The notes: generated from the letters alone by a model not told the origin. 64,000 nucleotides of DNA from Opitutaceae bacterium (GCA_028284385.1 JANQRT010000024.1:1-64000); one strand, 5' to 3'. Positions 27,658-37,157 are shown, counted from the stretch's first letter. Translations and numbers: made by a program.

Positions 27658-29022
27658 CTATCTCCCAATTGCTTGGACGGTGAAGCCTATTTCCCTCAAC
27701 TTCGAGTGATCGAGAATGTTTCTTCCGTCGAAAACAAAGGCCGGCTTGACCATCTGATCAAAGATTCGCTGGAAGTCCAAATCGCGAAAAGCGTCCCACT
27801 CGGTTAAAATCGCCAGAGCATGGGCTCCCTGTGCAGCTTGGTACGGATCTTCGCAAACTTCAATCTGTTGGTTTTGATCGGATTCTTCCCCAATCAATTC
27901 TCGATAAATCTGACCCTTATTCACTTTCGGATCGTAAATGGCGAGATTCGCCTGTTCTTCGATTAAATCACGACCCACGTAAATCGCCGCTGATTCCCGC
28001 GTATCATTGGTGTCTTTTTTGAAGGCGAATCCCAGCATGGCGATTCGCTTACCGTTTACCGTATTGAAAAGCGAGGTGGCGATATTGCTGGAAAATCTTC
28101 GCTTCTGCCAATCGTTGATGTCGATCACCCCTTGCCAGTATTGGGCGACTTCAGGGAGTCCGAAGTGTTCGCACAAATACACCAGATTCAGAAGGTCCTT
28201 TTGAAAGCAGGATCCTCCAAAACCTACGGACGACTTCAGAAATTTGGAACCAATACGAGAGTCTTTTCCAATCGCGAAAGCAACTTGATCAACATTTGCG
28301 CCTGTAGCTTCGCAGAGAGCTGAAATTGAATTAATGCTGGATATTCTTTGAGCCAGAAAAGCGTTGGCAACCAGCTTCGAAAGCTCCGACGACCATAAAT
28401 TAGTCGTTATGATGCTGTCCCTTGGTATCCAATTCGCGTATACGCTTACAAGTGTTTCAATCGCCTTCTTGCCCTCGGGAGTCTCCTCCCCTCCAACTAA
28501 CACTCGGTCCGGATCCTTCAGATCCTCAACTGCGGTACCTTCCGCCAGGAATTCCGGGTTAGAAAGAACATCGAACCGGATGCCTGGTTTAGTGTTAGCG
28601 TGTAGAACCGTTTTCAGCGACTCGGCGGTCCGAACGGGTATGGTCGACTTCTCGACGACAATCTTTGATGATTCCGCAGCTTCGGCAATTTCCCGAGCGC
28701 TGTTCTCCACGTAGACCATATCCGCTGCTCGACCCGCACCAGCGCCGTAAGACTTAGTTGGAGTACCAACGCTTACGAAAATGATATCAGCCTCTTTAAT
28801 GGCCTTTTTTCTATCGGTGCTGAAAAACAGATTTCTTCCGCGAGCTACTTTAACGACCTCGTCAAGACCAGGCTCGAACACTGGCAAATCATCGGAATTC
28901 CAAGCATCAATTTTCTCTGGCAAGACGTCGACGACGGTAACAGTAACTTCGGGACACTTGTAGGCTATCATGGCCATAGTTGGACCGCCCACATAACCTG
29001 CTCCAATGCAACATATCTTCAT
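27658..29022 (-). CDS. ugd: UDP-glucose 6-dehydrogenase, animal-type
   Basis: Oxidises UDP-glucose twice with NAD to UDP-glucuronate, a precursor for surface polysaccharides and for UDP-xylose or arabinose sugars. NAD-binding GAGYVGGP is at residues 7-14, the catalytic cysteine is about residue 272 in [17 protein letters not shown], and [19 protein letters not shown] lies near 330. The sequence follows the animal enzyme far more closely than the E. coli/Bacillus type: [17 protein letters not shown] and [10 protein letters not shown] stretches, [20 protein letters not shown] and DPKVNKGQ are all shared with human UGDH as I remember it. Length 454 is close to the human 494 without its tail. Single gene, divergent from the M14 peptidase. 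Confidence 0.95.
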   Translation of the reverse strand: MKICCIGAGYVGGPTMAMIAYKCPEVTVTVVDVLPEKIDAWNSDDLPVFEPGLDEVVKVARGRNLFFSTDRKKAIKEADIIFVSVGTPTKSYGAGAGRAADMVYVENSAREIAEAAESSKIVVEKSTIPVRTAESLKTVLHANTKPGIRFDVLSNPEFLAEGTAVEDLKDPDRVLVGGEETPEGKKAIETLVSVYANWIPRDSIITTNLWSSELSKLVANAFLAQRISSINSISALCEATGANVDQVAFAIGKDSRIGSKFLKSSVGFGGSCFQKDLLNLVYLCEHFGLPEVAQYWQGVIDINDWQKRRFSSNIATSLFNTVNGKRIAMLGFAFKKDTNDTRESAAIYVGRDLIEEQANLAIYDPKVNKGQIYRELIGEESDQNQQIEVCEDPYQAAQGAHALAILTEWDAFRDLDFQRIFDQMVKPAFVFDGRNILDHSKLREIGFTVQAIGR

Positions 29023-29188
29023 ACTCTCTATCTGTGCGAATTCGAATCGTACTTCTTTTCAATTTCAACCATCAAAACGCTAATCTCGACTTTCGTGACC
29101 CACTGTACCCGAGAGTTGTTAAAGTGCTTTTTTCTTAACGTCTTGCATTGCGCGAAAGTTGAGTTTCTTTCGCCCCTGGTGAGGTTCT

Positions 29189-29947
29189 ATGGTTGAGACG
29201 TTAATCACGGAGTTGAACAAAGCGGCCGAAGCATCCGGCTTCGTTATAGAAGAATTCGGTCGTGTTGGCTCGCATCCTCTTACTGGGTATTTTAGAAAAT
29301 CAGCCAATCCGGAATCTAAGCGTATTCTTCTGTCCTCAGGAATTCATGGCGATGAACCGGCTTCCGTCCAAGCCATACTCAGACTATTGGAACAAGATTT
29401 AATTGGGGATAAGAACGAAATTAGGATCGCTCCTTTGCTAAATCCGTCCGGACTTGAAATCAAAAGCCGCTTTAACAAGGAGGGCCTAGACCTGAATCGC
29501 GACTTTCGCCAATCTCAGTCGAATGAAATTCGCAGCTACAAGACTTGGTTGAGGCAACATCCACATCCGGATCTCTCGATCAATTTGCATGAGGACTGGG
29601 AAGCGAAGGGATTCTATCTCTACGTAATAGCCGCTAGGAATGGAGATAGGATTGGCCGCTCGATTTTAGATCGGATTTCAGAGTTCGCTCCGATCGATCT
29701 ATCGGAGTCGATCGACGATCATATCGCTGACAGAGGATTGATTCTACCAGCTAATCAGTTCAATCCCAATGACTTGGAAAATTGGCCAGAGGCTATATTT
29801 CTCACGCAGACCCATCCTCACGTTCACTGCACGATAGAGACTCCTTCGACTCTGCCCATAGAAGAGCGCATCAAAATGCATATCGAAGCGGTTCTGCATG
29901 CCATTAACTATTTCGAATCCCTGGCTGAAAATGCTCACAGCGAATAA
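29189..29947 (+). CDS. M14-type zinc peptidase / aspartoacylase-like hydrolase
   Basis: 252 residues with the zinc site of the carboxypeptidase A clan: H53 and E56 in SSGIHGDEPAS, the third ligand H133 in SINLHEDW, and a likely catalytic E217 in CTIETPST. NPSGLEIKSRFNKEGLDLNRDF near 85-106 contains the substrate-binding NxR-type residues typical of M14 peptidases acting on cell-wall or amino-acid amides. No signal peptide, so it should act in the cytosol, perhaps on murein peptides or acylated amino acids. ATG start behind GGTGAGG. It is followed after 95 bases by the sigma factor gene on the same strand. Confidence 0.82.
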   Translation: MVETLITELNKAAEASGFVIEEFGRVGSHPLTGYFRKSANPESKRILLSSGIHGDEPASVQAILRLLEQDLIGDKNEIRIAPLLNPSGLEIKSRFNKEGLDLNRDFRQSQSNEIRSYKTWLRQHPHPDLSINLHEDWEAKGFYLYVIAARNGDRIGRSILDRISEFAPIDLSESIDDHIADRGLILPANQFNPNDLENWPEAIFLTQTHPHVHCTIETPSTLPIEERIKMHIEAVLHAINYFESLAENAHSE

Positions 29948-30042
29948 ATGAGCAATCCGATGCGTCTTAAGAACCGAAATAGTAAGTCAATGGCTTGCGA
30001 AACGATAACCGGATCGGGTCAACGAGTTCTAAAAGAGACGGT

Positions 30043-30609
30043 ATGGACGACGCATTAGACCTCGTGAAACGATCTCAGGCTGGCGATCAAGCCGCATTCA
30101 AGGAGCTCGTCAACCTGCACAATGGCCAAGTTTTTGGCCAGATTTTAAGAATGGTACGAGATAATGAAGAAGCCAAGGAGATCGCTCAGCAGACTTGGAT
30201 AAAGGTCTGGAATAAGCTCGGTAGCTTCCGCTTTGAGTCCGCTTTCTCAAGCTGGCTTTATCGAGTAGCGACGTTCACGGCACTCGACGCGATTCGGAAA
30301 CGAAAATCCCGAAAGGAAGTTTCCCTGTTAAGCGACGATGGCGATGAAATCGTCGTGAATGAGCCCTCTGCTGTTGCACCCCCAGATCAAATAGCAAATA
30401 TGGAGCGACAAGAAATAAGAGAGCGTTTTATGAAAGCTCTAGATTCCCTGCCCAATCATCACAAGGAAGCGCTCATATTGCGAGAAAACGAAGGTCTATC
30501 ATACAAGGAAATAGCTCGAAAAATGAAGTGCAAAACTGGCACCGTCATGTCTCGAATATTCAATGCCAGAAAAGCTATCCAAAACCAAATGAAGGAATTC
30601 ATCACATGA
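30043..30609 (+). CDS. ECF-type RNA polymerase sigma factor
   Basis: Sigma-70 family factor of the extracytoplasmic function type, 188 residues. Region 2 (about 10-85) contains FGQILRMVRDNEEAKEIAQQTWIKVW and the promoter-melting helix SSWLYRVATFTALDAIRKRK; region 4 (about 125-180) ends in the helix-turn-helix GLSYKEIARKMKCKTGTVMSRI. The frame opens at a TTG at 29995, but the ATG at 30043 behind AAAAGAGACGG is the natural start. It overlaps the next gene by four bases (ATGA). No zinc-binding anti-sigma factor is adjacent, so regulation is not obvious; the coupled secreted protein might take part. Confidence 0.92.
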   Translation: MDDALDLVKRSQAGDQAAFKELVNLHNGQVFGQILRMVRDNEEAKEIAQQTWIKVWNKLGSFRFESAFSSWLYRVATFTALDAIRKRKSRKEVSLLSDDGDEIVVNEPSAVAPPDQIANMERQEIRERFMKALDSLPNHHKEALILRENEGLSYKEIARKMKCKTGTVMSRIFNARKAIQNQMKEFIT

Positions 30610-31040
30610 AACATCGTCACCTCTTACTGGGGATTTTTTTCATTTTTCAATTGGCTGTCATAGCTACGCCTAGCTTGGAGGGCGCTTCCGCCCGCATCTC
30701 GGCCACACTTGTCGAAGGGAGCAAGAATGGAGCGGAAGTGGATCCGCAGATACGCAAATACGCCAGACTGCTCAAAGGACCTCAGAATTTCACTTCCTTA
30801 AAAGTGGTTGGACAGTCCAGCGCCAACATCGCGTTGCCTGGCTCTCAAACGATAAATCTCGGAAACGGACATAATTTAACCATCGAAGCGACAGCAGCTG
30901 GCTCGAATCAAATCGATTTACGAGCCGTTTGGAGAAAGGGAAAGCAGAAGCAGCAGGAAACGATTTTCCGAAAGACCTCTCGAAACCAGCCAAGATTTCT
31001 AGGGGCGGGCAACTATTCCATAATTGTTGTCGTCAAATAG
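30606..31040 (+). CDS. Secreted protein of unknown function, translationally coupled to the sigma factor
   Basis: 144 residues. The start ATG overlaps the sigma-factor stop as ATGA. The N-terminus MKHRHLLLGIFFIFQLAVIA is a clear signal peptide, with cleavage probable after residue 26-29 near LEGASA. No cysteine follows, so it is not a lipoprotein, and there is no further membrane span. The mature part looks like a beta-rich domain (SLKVVGQSSANIALPGSQTI, then NLTIEATAAG) and ends in a hydrophobic strand NYSIIVVVK. I recognise no family. A classical anti-sigma factor would be membrane-anchored, so this one may be an output or an envelope sensor, which is speculative. Confidence 0.75.
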   Translation: MKHRHLLLGIFFIFQLAVIATPSLEGASARISATLVEGSKNGAEVDPQIRKYARLLKGPQNFTSLKVVGQSSANIALPGSQTINLGNGHNLTIEATAAGSNQIDLRAVWRKGKQKQQETIFRKTSRNQPRFLGAGNYSIIVVVK

Positions 31041-31139
31041 CTTGTCCTCCTCACAAGTTTCGCGCCAGGCTTTCTCACTCAAAGAATATTCTGCTCCAGA
31101 ATATCATCCCCCTGTATCCCATCTTCGCTTACGATCGGA

Positions 31140-32549
31140 ATGAAGTCCAAGCAATCGAATGTAATACTCCTGTTTTCAGACGAGCATAATCCTAATTTCA
31201 GTTCGCCCTATGGTGACCAAAGAATTGATACGCCAAACATGCAGCGGATGGCGGACAATGGTGTTCTTTTCAGAAATGCCTATTCTCCCTCGCCATTGTG
31301 CTTGCCTTGTAGAGCGGCTTTAACAGCAGGCCGCTATGTTCACGAGATTCAGGTATACAATAATTCGAACGTAAACTTGCATAATGGCTTTGATTCGTGG
31401 GGAAGATCGCTTCACGAACAGGGAATTCATTCGGTAATGGTGGGCAAGGTTGACGCGTTTGACGAAGCGAAACACCTCGGCTGGAGCGAAACCATCGTGC
31501 CCGGGGATCGGGCCTATCCAGGCGACACCAATCAGTCTCGTAAACCATTGCAAATTCGAGAGAGGGCTTCCGAAAGGGCAGATCAATATGGACCGCATGA
31601 AGATCCCTATAATCACGATGATACTGTCATTGAAAACGCCCTACAATGGCTTGAAGAAAAATCGGGGGATCTAGACAAGCCTTTTGTAATGGCAATTAAT
31701 TTCCTGGCTCCGCATTTTCCTCACTACACCACTCCCGAGCTATGGGAAAAATACGCCTTTGCTGAGGACATGCCAGAATTCGGGGTCGACGGAACGACAG
31801 CAAATCATCCTCGATCCCAGGAATTGAGAGCTCATTTCGAAACGGAGAAATTTAGCGACGAGGATATAAGAGGCCTCCGTCGTGGATATTATGGCTGTGT
31901 CGAATACGTCGATCAACAATTGGGCCGGCTGATTGAAGTCCTGGATCGTCTCGGATTATCGGATACGACTAACCTAATCTACTCGTCGGATCACGGCGAA
32001 ATGCTAGGGAAATTCGGGATGTGGTGGAAGTGTTCGCTTTACGAAGACTCCGCTCGAGTGCCCATCATAGCATCTGGTCCGGATTTTCGAGGCGGGAAAA
32101 TAGTGGAAACGCCTGTAAGCCTACTCGATCTACAAGCTGAATTTTTCGCCTCCACACGCGTTCAAAGACCCGAAACCATGGTCGGCCAACCATTGCAATC
32201 CATCCCCGAAAACGATCAGAGCCGAACCGTCTTTTCCGAGTACCATGGTCACGGCAATAGCGAGAGCTCTTATATGGTTAGGCAAGGAGATTGGAAGTTG
32301 ATCTACCATATCAATGCTCCGCATCAGCTGTTCAATCTTCGCGAGGATCCGCAAGAGTTAGAAAATCTTTATTCCGAAGAACTGGAAAAAGCCTCCCAAT
32401 TAGAAAGAGAGCTTAGGAAAATCTGCGATCCGGAAGGCGAAAACGAAAAAGCCGATATCTTCGTCCAAGAGCAACTGAAGTATATCAAAGAGAACAATCT
32501 GGAGTTCGCCTTGTACGACAAGGATATCGGAACAAAGGATACGGCCTAA
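31140..32549 (+). CDS. Sulfatase (type I, formylglycine-dependent)
   Basis: Alkaline-phosphatase-fold sulfatase, 469 residues, hydrolysing a sulfate ester. It opens with NVILLFSDEHNPN, the first metal-binding aspartates, then the signature CLPCRAALTAGRY: C54 fits the C-x-P-x-R motif where cysteine is oxidised to formylglycine, with R58 as partner. Later ligands are YSSDHGEMLGKFGMWWK near residues 280-296. No signal peptide is seen, so unlike many marine sulfatases it may stay in the cytosol. The choline-sulfatase/GlcNAc-sulfatase-like region HAPHQLFNLREDPQELENL near the end is typical of the family. No formylglycine-generating enzyme lies in the window. It overlaps the ruvC stop from the other strand by four bases. 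Confidence 0.92.
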   Translation: MKSKQSNVILLFSDEHNPNFSSPYGDQRIDTPNMQRMADNGVLFRNAYSPSPLCLPCRAALTAGRYVHEIQVYNNSNVNLHNGFDSWGRSLHEQGIHSVMVGKVDAFDEAKHLGWSETIVPGDRAYPGDTNQSRKPLQIRERASERADQYGPHEDPYNHDDTVIENALQWLEEKSGDLDKPFVMAINFLAPHFPHYTTPELWEKYAFAEDMPEFGVDGTTANHPRSQELRAHFETEKFSDEDIRGLRRGYYGCVEYVDQQLGRLIEVLDRLGLSDTTNLIYSSDHGEMLGKFGMWWKCSLYEDSARVPIIASGPDFRGGKIVETPVSLLDLQAEFFASTRVQRPETMVGQPLQSIPENDQSRTVFSEYHGHGNSESSYMVRQGDWKLIYHINAPHQLFNLREDPQELENLYSEELEKASQLERELRKICDPEGENEKADIFVQEQLKYIKENNLEFALYDKDIGTKDTA

Positions 32550-33124
32550 GCGTTTTCTCCTGTAAAAGCATGACAGATGGCCACCGCAACTGCATCCGAT
32601 TCGTCGAGTTGTAGAACATCGCTATGCCCCATCAGCGAGCGGACGGTTTTGGCGACTTGAATCTTGCTCGCTCTGCCAATGCCAACCACAGCCTGTTTTA
32701 CTCGCAGCGGAGGATATTCGAACACCGGCAAGCCTTCTACCGCAGCTGCTGCAATGGCAGCTCCTCGAGCGGCTCCAAGGACTTGAGCTGTCTGGAAATT
32801 CTGCACGTAAATCGTTTGCTCTAAAACGACCACATCAATTTCATATGTATCCAAAATTCTAGCTACAGCCTGATTGATCTCCCCTAAGCATTGAGGCATG
32901 GATACGCGAGGTTTTATCTTGATAGTCTCGCTGTGGAGCAAAGTCGGCTGATTAGGTTGGGCAAAAGCGACGATGGCTAGCCCAGTCCCCCTTAAACTGG
33001 GATCGATGCCGAGGATGGTACCTAAAAATTTCGGCCTGCCACCGGCAGGAATCGGAGATCGAGGCCGAGAGCTCTTCCCCTCCAGTTTCGCTTTCCACAA
33101 CTGTCTTGAGTTCTTACGCGCCAC
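32546..33124 (-). CDS. ruvC: Holliday junction endonuclease RuvC with N-terminal extension
   Basis: Cuts Holliday junctions with RuvAB during recombination repair. The fold begins at about residue 36 with ILGIDPSLRGTGLAIV, the first catalytic aspartate; VVVLEQTIYVQNFQTAQVLG holds the glutamate, VKQAVVGIGRASKIQVAKTV the DNA contact region and DESDAVAVAICHA the last two aspartates. The first 35 residues (MARKNSRQLWKAKLEGK and a proline-rich stretch) are an extension beyond the usual start; the only start codon is the GTG at 33124, since no ATG, GTG or TTG falls just before the core. The start sits six bases after the TauE-type gene stop, so translation is probably coupled to it. Confidence 0.93.
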   Translation of the reverse strand: MARKNSRQLWKAKLEGKSSRPRSPIPAGGRPKFLGTILGIDPSLRGTGLAIVAFAQPNQPTLLHSETIKIKPRVSMPQCLGEINQAVARILDTYEIDVVVLEQTIYVQNFQTAQVLGAARGAAIAAAAVEGLPVFEYPPLRVKQAVVGIGRASKIQVAKTVRSLMGHSDVLQLDESDAVAVAICHAFTGENA

Positions 33125-33130
33125 CTTGCT

Positions 33131-33880
33131 TTAAAATGCAGTCCAGATAATACGGCCGACAGCCAAAACCGTCAGCCAGAAAGCCGTTCGCTCAAACCAG
33201 AGTTGGCTAACCTTTTTGGCGAAGAAGTACCCAATGAATCCTCCCATTACTACGAAGGGGATCAGTTTCAGATTCGCTGTGAAGCTGCCAGAGGTAATCA
33301 ATCCTAAGTGAGCAAGGAAAGGGACTTTGAATACATTCAGAAGCATAAAAAAGTACACACTTACACCCATGAATTCCATCTTAGGCAACCTCATCGAGAG
33401 CAGATAGATTATCATGACGGGACCTCCGGCATTGGCTACCATCGAGATAAATCCAGCGAAAACGCCAGCGAAAACCGTAAAAGCGCGGCTGGCTTGAGTT
33501 CGCTCCTCGATTTTTTTAAAAGACCGGTTTCTTAGCAGATGCATGCCAACCATTGTCCCAAGGAGAATGCCGATCATCAGACGGGCTTGTTGGTTATCCA
33601 GCCATTTGAGGGCCGCGTAACCTAAAAACACACCTACTACAGTCCAAGGGAAGAGGTCCCACACGTGCTTCCAATTAGCATGTTTTCGATAGGCGATGAC
33701 TGCGCAAATATCGCCTATGATCAGGACGGGAAGACTGAAGCCGGTGGCATCCTTGGCCAGCAAGGCGTTTTGAAAAAGGGCCACGTTGAGTATGCCAATC
33801 CCAGGGATCCCGCACTTGCTCATGCCTATGATCAGGGCTGCCAGAGCAAATAAAATCCACTGCCAGAATTCGTAACTCAC
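33131..33880 (-). CDS. TauE/SafE-family membrane transporter
   Basis: 249 residues with seven or eight hydrophobic spans. The family's two half-repeats can be seen in IGMSKCGIPGIGILNV near residue 20 and GVFAGFISMVANAGGPVMIIYLL near 140-165, where the glycine-rich turn is diagnostic. TauE/SafE members export sulfite, sulfoacetate or other organosulfur anions. Whether the neighbouring convergent sulfatase is related is open. The start is GTG at 33880 with no visible ribosome site. First gene of a two-gene unit with ruvC. Confidence 0.86.
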   Translation of the reverse strand: MSYEFWQWILFALAALIIGMSKCGIPGIGILNVALFQNALLAKDATGFSLPVLIIGDICAVIAYRKHANWKHVWDLFPWTVVGVFLGYAALKWLDNQQARLMIGILLGTMVGMHLLRNRSFKKIEERTQASRAFTVFAGVFAGFISMVANAGGPVMIIYLLSMRLPKMEFMGVSVYFFMLLNVFKVPFLAHLGLITSGSFTANLKLIPFVVMGGFIGYFFAKKVSQLWFERTAFWLTVLAVGRIIWTAF

Positions 33881-34055
33881 ACGACAAGGCAGGCTTAATG
33901 AGGATATGAAATCAACGTTTTACTTTACGACGTCATGAGGACTCCGATTCCAACATCATCACGATTTCAAAAGCTTAACACACGCTAGCTCTACGCCCAT
34001 TGCATTTCTCAGCTCTTGTCTTGTTTTCTTTTATCAGACGGCCAGACTTTTCCTC

Positions 34056-35081
34056 ATGTCTCAATTGAATTGGGGAATTCTCGCCACAGGCTCTATTGCA
34101 AAAAAGTTCGCTCTTGGTGTCACAACTTCGAATACAGGATCGCTTGCCGCTGTCGGCAGTCGATCAATAGAAAACGCGGAAGCCTTTGCCAAGGAGCATG
34201 GTATTGGAACCGCTCATGGCTCCTACGACGACCTGTTGGCAAATCCTGATGTCGAAGCCGTCTACATCGCAACGCCACACCCAAGTCATGAGAAATGGAC
34301 CGTCAAAGCAGCCGAAGCCGGAAAGCATATTTTGTGTGAAAAGCCGATCGGCATGAACTACCGTCAGGCGAAGGTCATGAGTGACGCCGCCAAAGCGAAT
34401 AACATCACGCTGATGGAAGCGTTCATGTACCGTTGTCATCCTCAAACAGCAAAAGCTGTCGAGATAGTTAAAAGCGGCGCCATTGGAGAAATTAATATCA
34501 TTCAGGCGTCTTTCGGATTTCGCGTCCCTTTTGATCCGCAAAAGCGGCACTACAACAACGCATTAGGTGGAGGAGGCATCCTGGATGTAGGTTGCTATCC
34601 TGCGTCTTTCGCCCGCCTCATGGCGGGAGCCGCGCTGGGACAGCCCTTCGCCCATCCCCTAGAGCTGACCAGCCATGGTCACTTAAGTCCCGAGACCGGT
34701 GTCGACCTTTATACTATAGCCAACCTCAAGTTCGAAAATGACATTCTAGCCCAACTAGCCACTAGCGTTAGCGTTCCGCAACAAAGCTACGCTCGCGTGT
34801 ATGGGACAGAGGGATACATCGAGATTTCCAATCCTTGGATTATTTCTCCCGAAGGGGGCGATTGGGAGTTCCACATTAAGCGTCCTGGCAAAAAGGAAGA
34901 CGAAGTAGTGAGAGGAAATGACCCGCGGCGCCTATACGGTATTGAAGCCGACCACTTCTGCGCCGTAGTCAACGGCGAGGAACTGCAAGCTCCCGGCATG
35001 AGTACCGAGGACACCTTCAGCAACATGAAAACCCTTGATCTCTGGAGAGAGACCATCTGCCTGAGATACGACTACGAATAG
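34056..35081 (+). CDS. Gfo/Idh/MocA-family NAD(P)-dependent oxidoreductase
   Basis: Two-domain dehydrogenase, 341 residues. The Rossmann half opens with NWGILATGSIAKKFALGV, and the family motif CEKPIGMN (EKP, with the catalytic lysine) is near residue 94. The C-terminal half contains GGGILDVGCYPASFARL, the DxGxY/H-type substrate and dimer region. The AEAGKHILCEKP and LMEAFMYRCHPQ stretches resemble trans-1,2-dihydrobenzenediol/D-xylose dehydrogenase-type members. Substrate is likely a sugar or polyol but not specified. ATG start. A 43-base gap separates it from the aldo/keto reductase gene, so both probably act on the same carbohydrate. Confidence 0.9.
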   Translation: MSQLNWGILATGSIAKKFALGVTTSNTGSLAAVGSRSIENAEAFAKEHGIGTAHGSYDDLLANPDVEAVYIATPHPSHEKWTVKAAEAGKHILCEKPIGMNYRQAKVMSDAAKANNITLMEAFMYRCHPQTAKAVEIVKSGAIGEINIIQASFGFRVPFDPQKRHYNNALGGGGILDVGCYPASFARLMAGAALGQPFAHPLELTSHGHLSPETGVDLYTIANLKFENDILAQLATSVSVPQQSYARVYGTEGYIEISNPWIISPEGGDWEFHIKRPGKKEDEVVRGNDPRRLYGIEADHFCAVVNGEELQAPGMSTEDTFSNMKTLDLWRETICLRYDYE

Positions 35082-35124
35082 AACTCGCTTTAGCATTTAC
35101 CGTTCAACAAGATAAGATCAGTCG

Positions 35125-36048
35125 ATGAAGTTTGGATCTATTGAAGGAATCGATAAGCCCATCTCCCAGTTAATCCTCGGCATGGCGTTGTTAAGAGAAC
35201 AAGAATCAGCCAACGCGATTTGCGATGCTTTCTATGAAAGTGGAGGAAACGCCTTCGACACCGCGCTGATTTACGGACAAGGCGAAAGCGATGCAATTTT
35301 GGGAAATTGGATACGCAATAGAGGAATTCGCGAAAAACTTGTCGTTTGTAGCAAGGGGGCTCACACACCCCATTGTGAACCGAACCAAATAAGGGACCAA
35401 CTACAGCAGTCTCTCGATCATTTAAAACTAGATTGCGTAGATGCCTACATGTTGCATCGCGATAATGAGGAAGTGCCCGTCGGGGAATTCATAGATATTC
35501 TGGACGAACTTCTTACAGAAGGAAAACTCAAGATCTTTGGAGGTTCGAATTGGTCCATCCAGCGTATTCAAGAAGCGAATGCCTATGCGAAGAAAAACGG
35601 GAAACAAGAATTCACCATTCTGAGTAACAATTTTAGCCTAGCCAGGATGGTAAATCCCATTTGGAAAGGCGTGATGTCGGCTTCCGATCCGAATAGTATC
35701 AATTTTCTCACGACATCCGGGATTGCCAATCTGGCTTGGTCCAGCCAAGCTAGGGGGTTTTTCACCGAACGCTCTGCTCCCGACAAGCTGGAAGACGAGG
35801 AACTCGTGAATGGCTGGTACAGCGAGGACAATTTCGAGAGGAAGCGTCGAGCCGAGCAGCTAGCGCAAGAAAAAGGCGTCGATGCCATCAATATCGCAAC
35901 TGCCTATGTCCTCCATCAGCCTTTCAATTCGTTCTGCCTAATTGGCCCATTAACAATGAGTGAAATCAAATCCTCTTTGCTAACCGTCGAAGTCGAATTG
36001 ACTCCTAGCGAAATAGCCTGGCTGAACCTTGAATCCGATAAGTCCTAG
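35125..36048 (+). CDS. Aldo/keto reductase
   Basis: TIM-barrel NADPH-dependent oxidoreductase, 307 residues. The catalytic tetrad is visible as FDTALIYGQGESD (Asp and Tyr), KLVVCSKGAH (Lys) and DAYMLHRDNE (His). The NADPH-binding end FCLIGPLTMSEIKSSL is also typical. It keeps the group's conserved LDHLKLDCVDAYMLH pattern. Substrate unknown; the pairing with the upstream Gfo/Idh/MocA gene argues for sugar catabolism. ATG start at 35125. The stop lies 12 bases from the end of the convergent GspF-like gene. Confidence 0.9.
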   Translation: MKFGSIEGIDKPISQLILGMALLREQESANAICDAFYESGGNAFDTALIYGQGESDAILGNWIRNRGIREKLVVCSKGAHTPHCEPNQIRDQLQQSLDHLKLDCVDAYMLHRDNEEVPVGEFIDILDELLTEGKLKIFGGSNWSIQRIQEANAYAKKNGKQEFTILSNNFSLARMVNPIWKGVMSASDPNSINFLTTSGIANLAWSSQARGFFTERSAPDKLEDEELVNGWYSEDNFERKRRAEQLAQEKGVDAINIATAYVLHQPFNSFCLIGPLTMSEIKSSLLTVEVELTPSEIAWLNLESDKS

Positions 36049-36060
36049 CGATTAAGGGAC

Positions 36061-37017
36061 TCAAGGCATCATATCCAGTATCGAGTCGAAGTAGCCTTTG
36101 TAGAACATGACGACCTTATATGCAGCGAAAAGTAGAACAGCGCCTAAGACGATATTTGGATACAGCATGGCAGCGACGAAGAGTTTTCGCTTCGCTTGAT
36201 CTCCAAAACTCTTGGCGGCAAAATTCAAAGTGGAGTCGAGATTCCCGGATTCCTCACCTGTTCGATACATCTGCTTTAGACTTTCGGGAAGCCACTTGTC
36301 TTTCATTAGAGCGACGCTGACCGGCTGTCCTCGGCCAATTTCTTCCATGGCGGCTTCGCCGAGTCGGGCTATTTTAGGATTGATGCTCACTTCCGAGGAA
36401 ATGGCCCAGCTTTCCTTTAGACTCATGCCTGCTTGAATGCAAGCAGCCAGGGTTCGGCAAAGCAGAGAGAGATCACGCATTTTCGTGTATCCAGAAATCA
36501 CAGGCAGTAATGGCAACATTCGCGGGGCTATTGCGGGAAACAATTTTGTAATGATATATGCCACCAAGGCCAGCGTCCAAAGTGGAAGATAGATCATCAA
36601 GAGACTGACTAAATATTTCGAGAACTGGCCATCAAATAGGAATTGTATCGGAATAACGAGCACGGCGAAGTGCAAAACGAAGACAGGATAAACTAAGGCG
36701 AACTTGATCCTGAATTTGATTTTCGAAGCCTCCTCCCTGGCTTGCGAAATCTCCTCCATTGCATTAGGCAAGGTTCCCGAACTTTCCGCCGCCCCGAGAA
36801 TCGCTAGTTCCGATTGCGAGAGGAAAAAGCCGCATTCTTCCAGAGCGCCTTTCCAGTTCATGCCTCGAGCGAAGCATTGAGCAAATTCATTGACAATCTG
36901 CGGATGAAGCGTTTCCGCCACCATGATGGCCTGGCTAGGTTTAATGCCACTGGCCAAGCTTTGCGAAAGCTGGGAAAGCCATTGCGAGACAACCTTATCT
37001 GAAGGAGTTGAGGCCAT
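36061..37017 (-). CDS. Type II secretion/type IV pilus inner-membrane protein GspF/PilC-like (orphan)
   Basis: 318 residues with two T2SSF helical domains: the first about 10-110 (SQWLSQLSQSLASGIKPSQA, ILGAAESSGTLPNAMEEIS) and the second about 185-290 (LLCRTLAACIQAGMSLKESW, MYRTGEESGNLDSTL), each followed by hydrophobic spans near 108-165 and 290-312. GspF/PilC anchors the ATPase-pseudopilus machinery in the inner membrane. The usual length is about 400 residues, so this is a short version. No ATPase, pilin or secretin gene is close by. ATG start; it lies 140 bases downstream of araD on the same strand. Confidence 0.85.
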   Translation of the reverse strand: MASTPSDKVVSQWLSQLSQSLASGIKPSQAIMVAETLHPQIVNEFAQCFARGMNWKGALEECGFFLSQSELAILGAAESSGTLPNAMEEISQAREEASKIKFRIKFALVYPVFVLHFAVLVIPIQFLFDGQFSKYLVSLLMIYLPLWTLALVAYIITKLFPAIAPRMLPLLPVISGYTKMRDLSLLCRTLAACIQAGMSLKESWAISSEVSINPKIARLGEAAMEEIGRGQPVSVALMKDKWLPESLKQMYRTGEESGNLDSTLNFAAKSFGDQAKRKLFVAAMLYPNIVLGAVLLFAAYKVVMFYKGYFDSILDMMP

Positions 37018-37157
37018 AGAGTGAGGAAAACCAAATCAAATTAGAGATCCCAACCACTGGAACAACATAATTCAGAACGTCCTAAACATTCTGCTACGAC
37101 TACTAGGCGACAAGAAGCCTCGGAGAGAGGACTCCACGCACGATCACTGGCCTAGAA

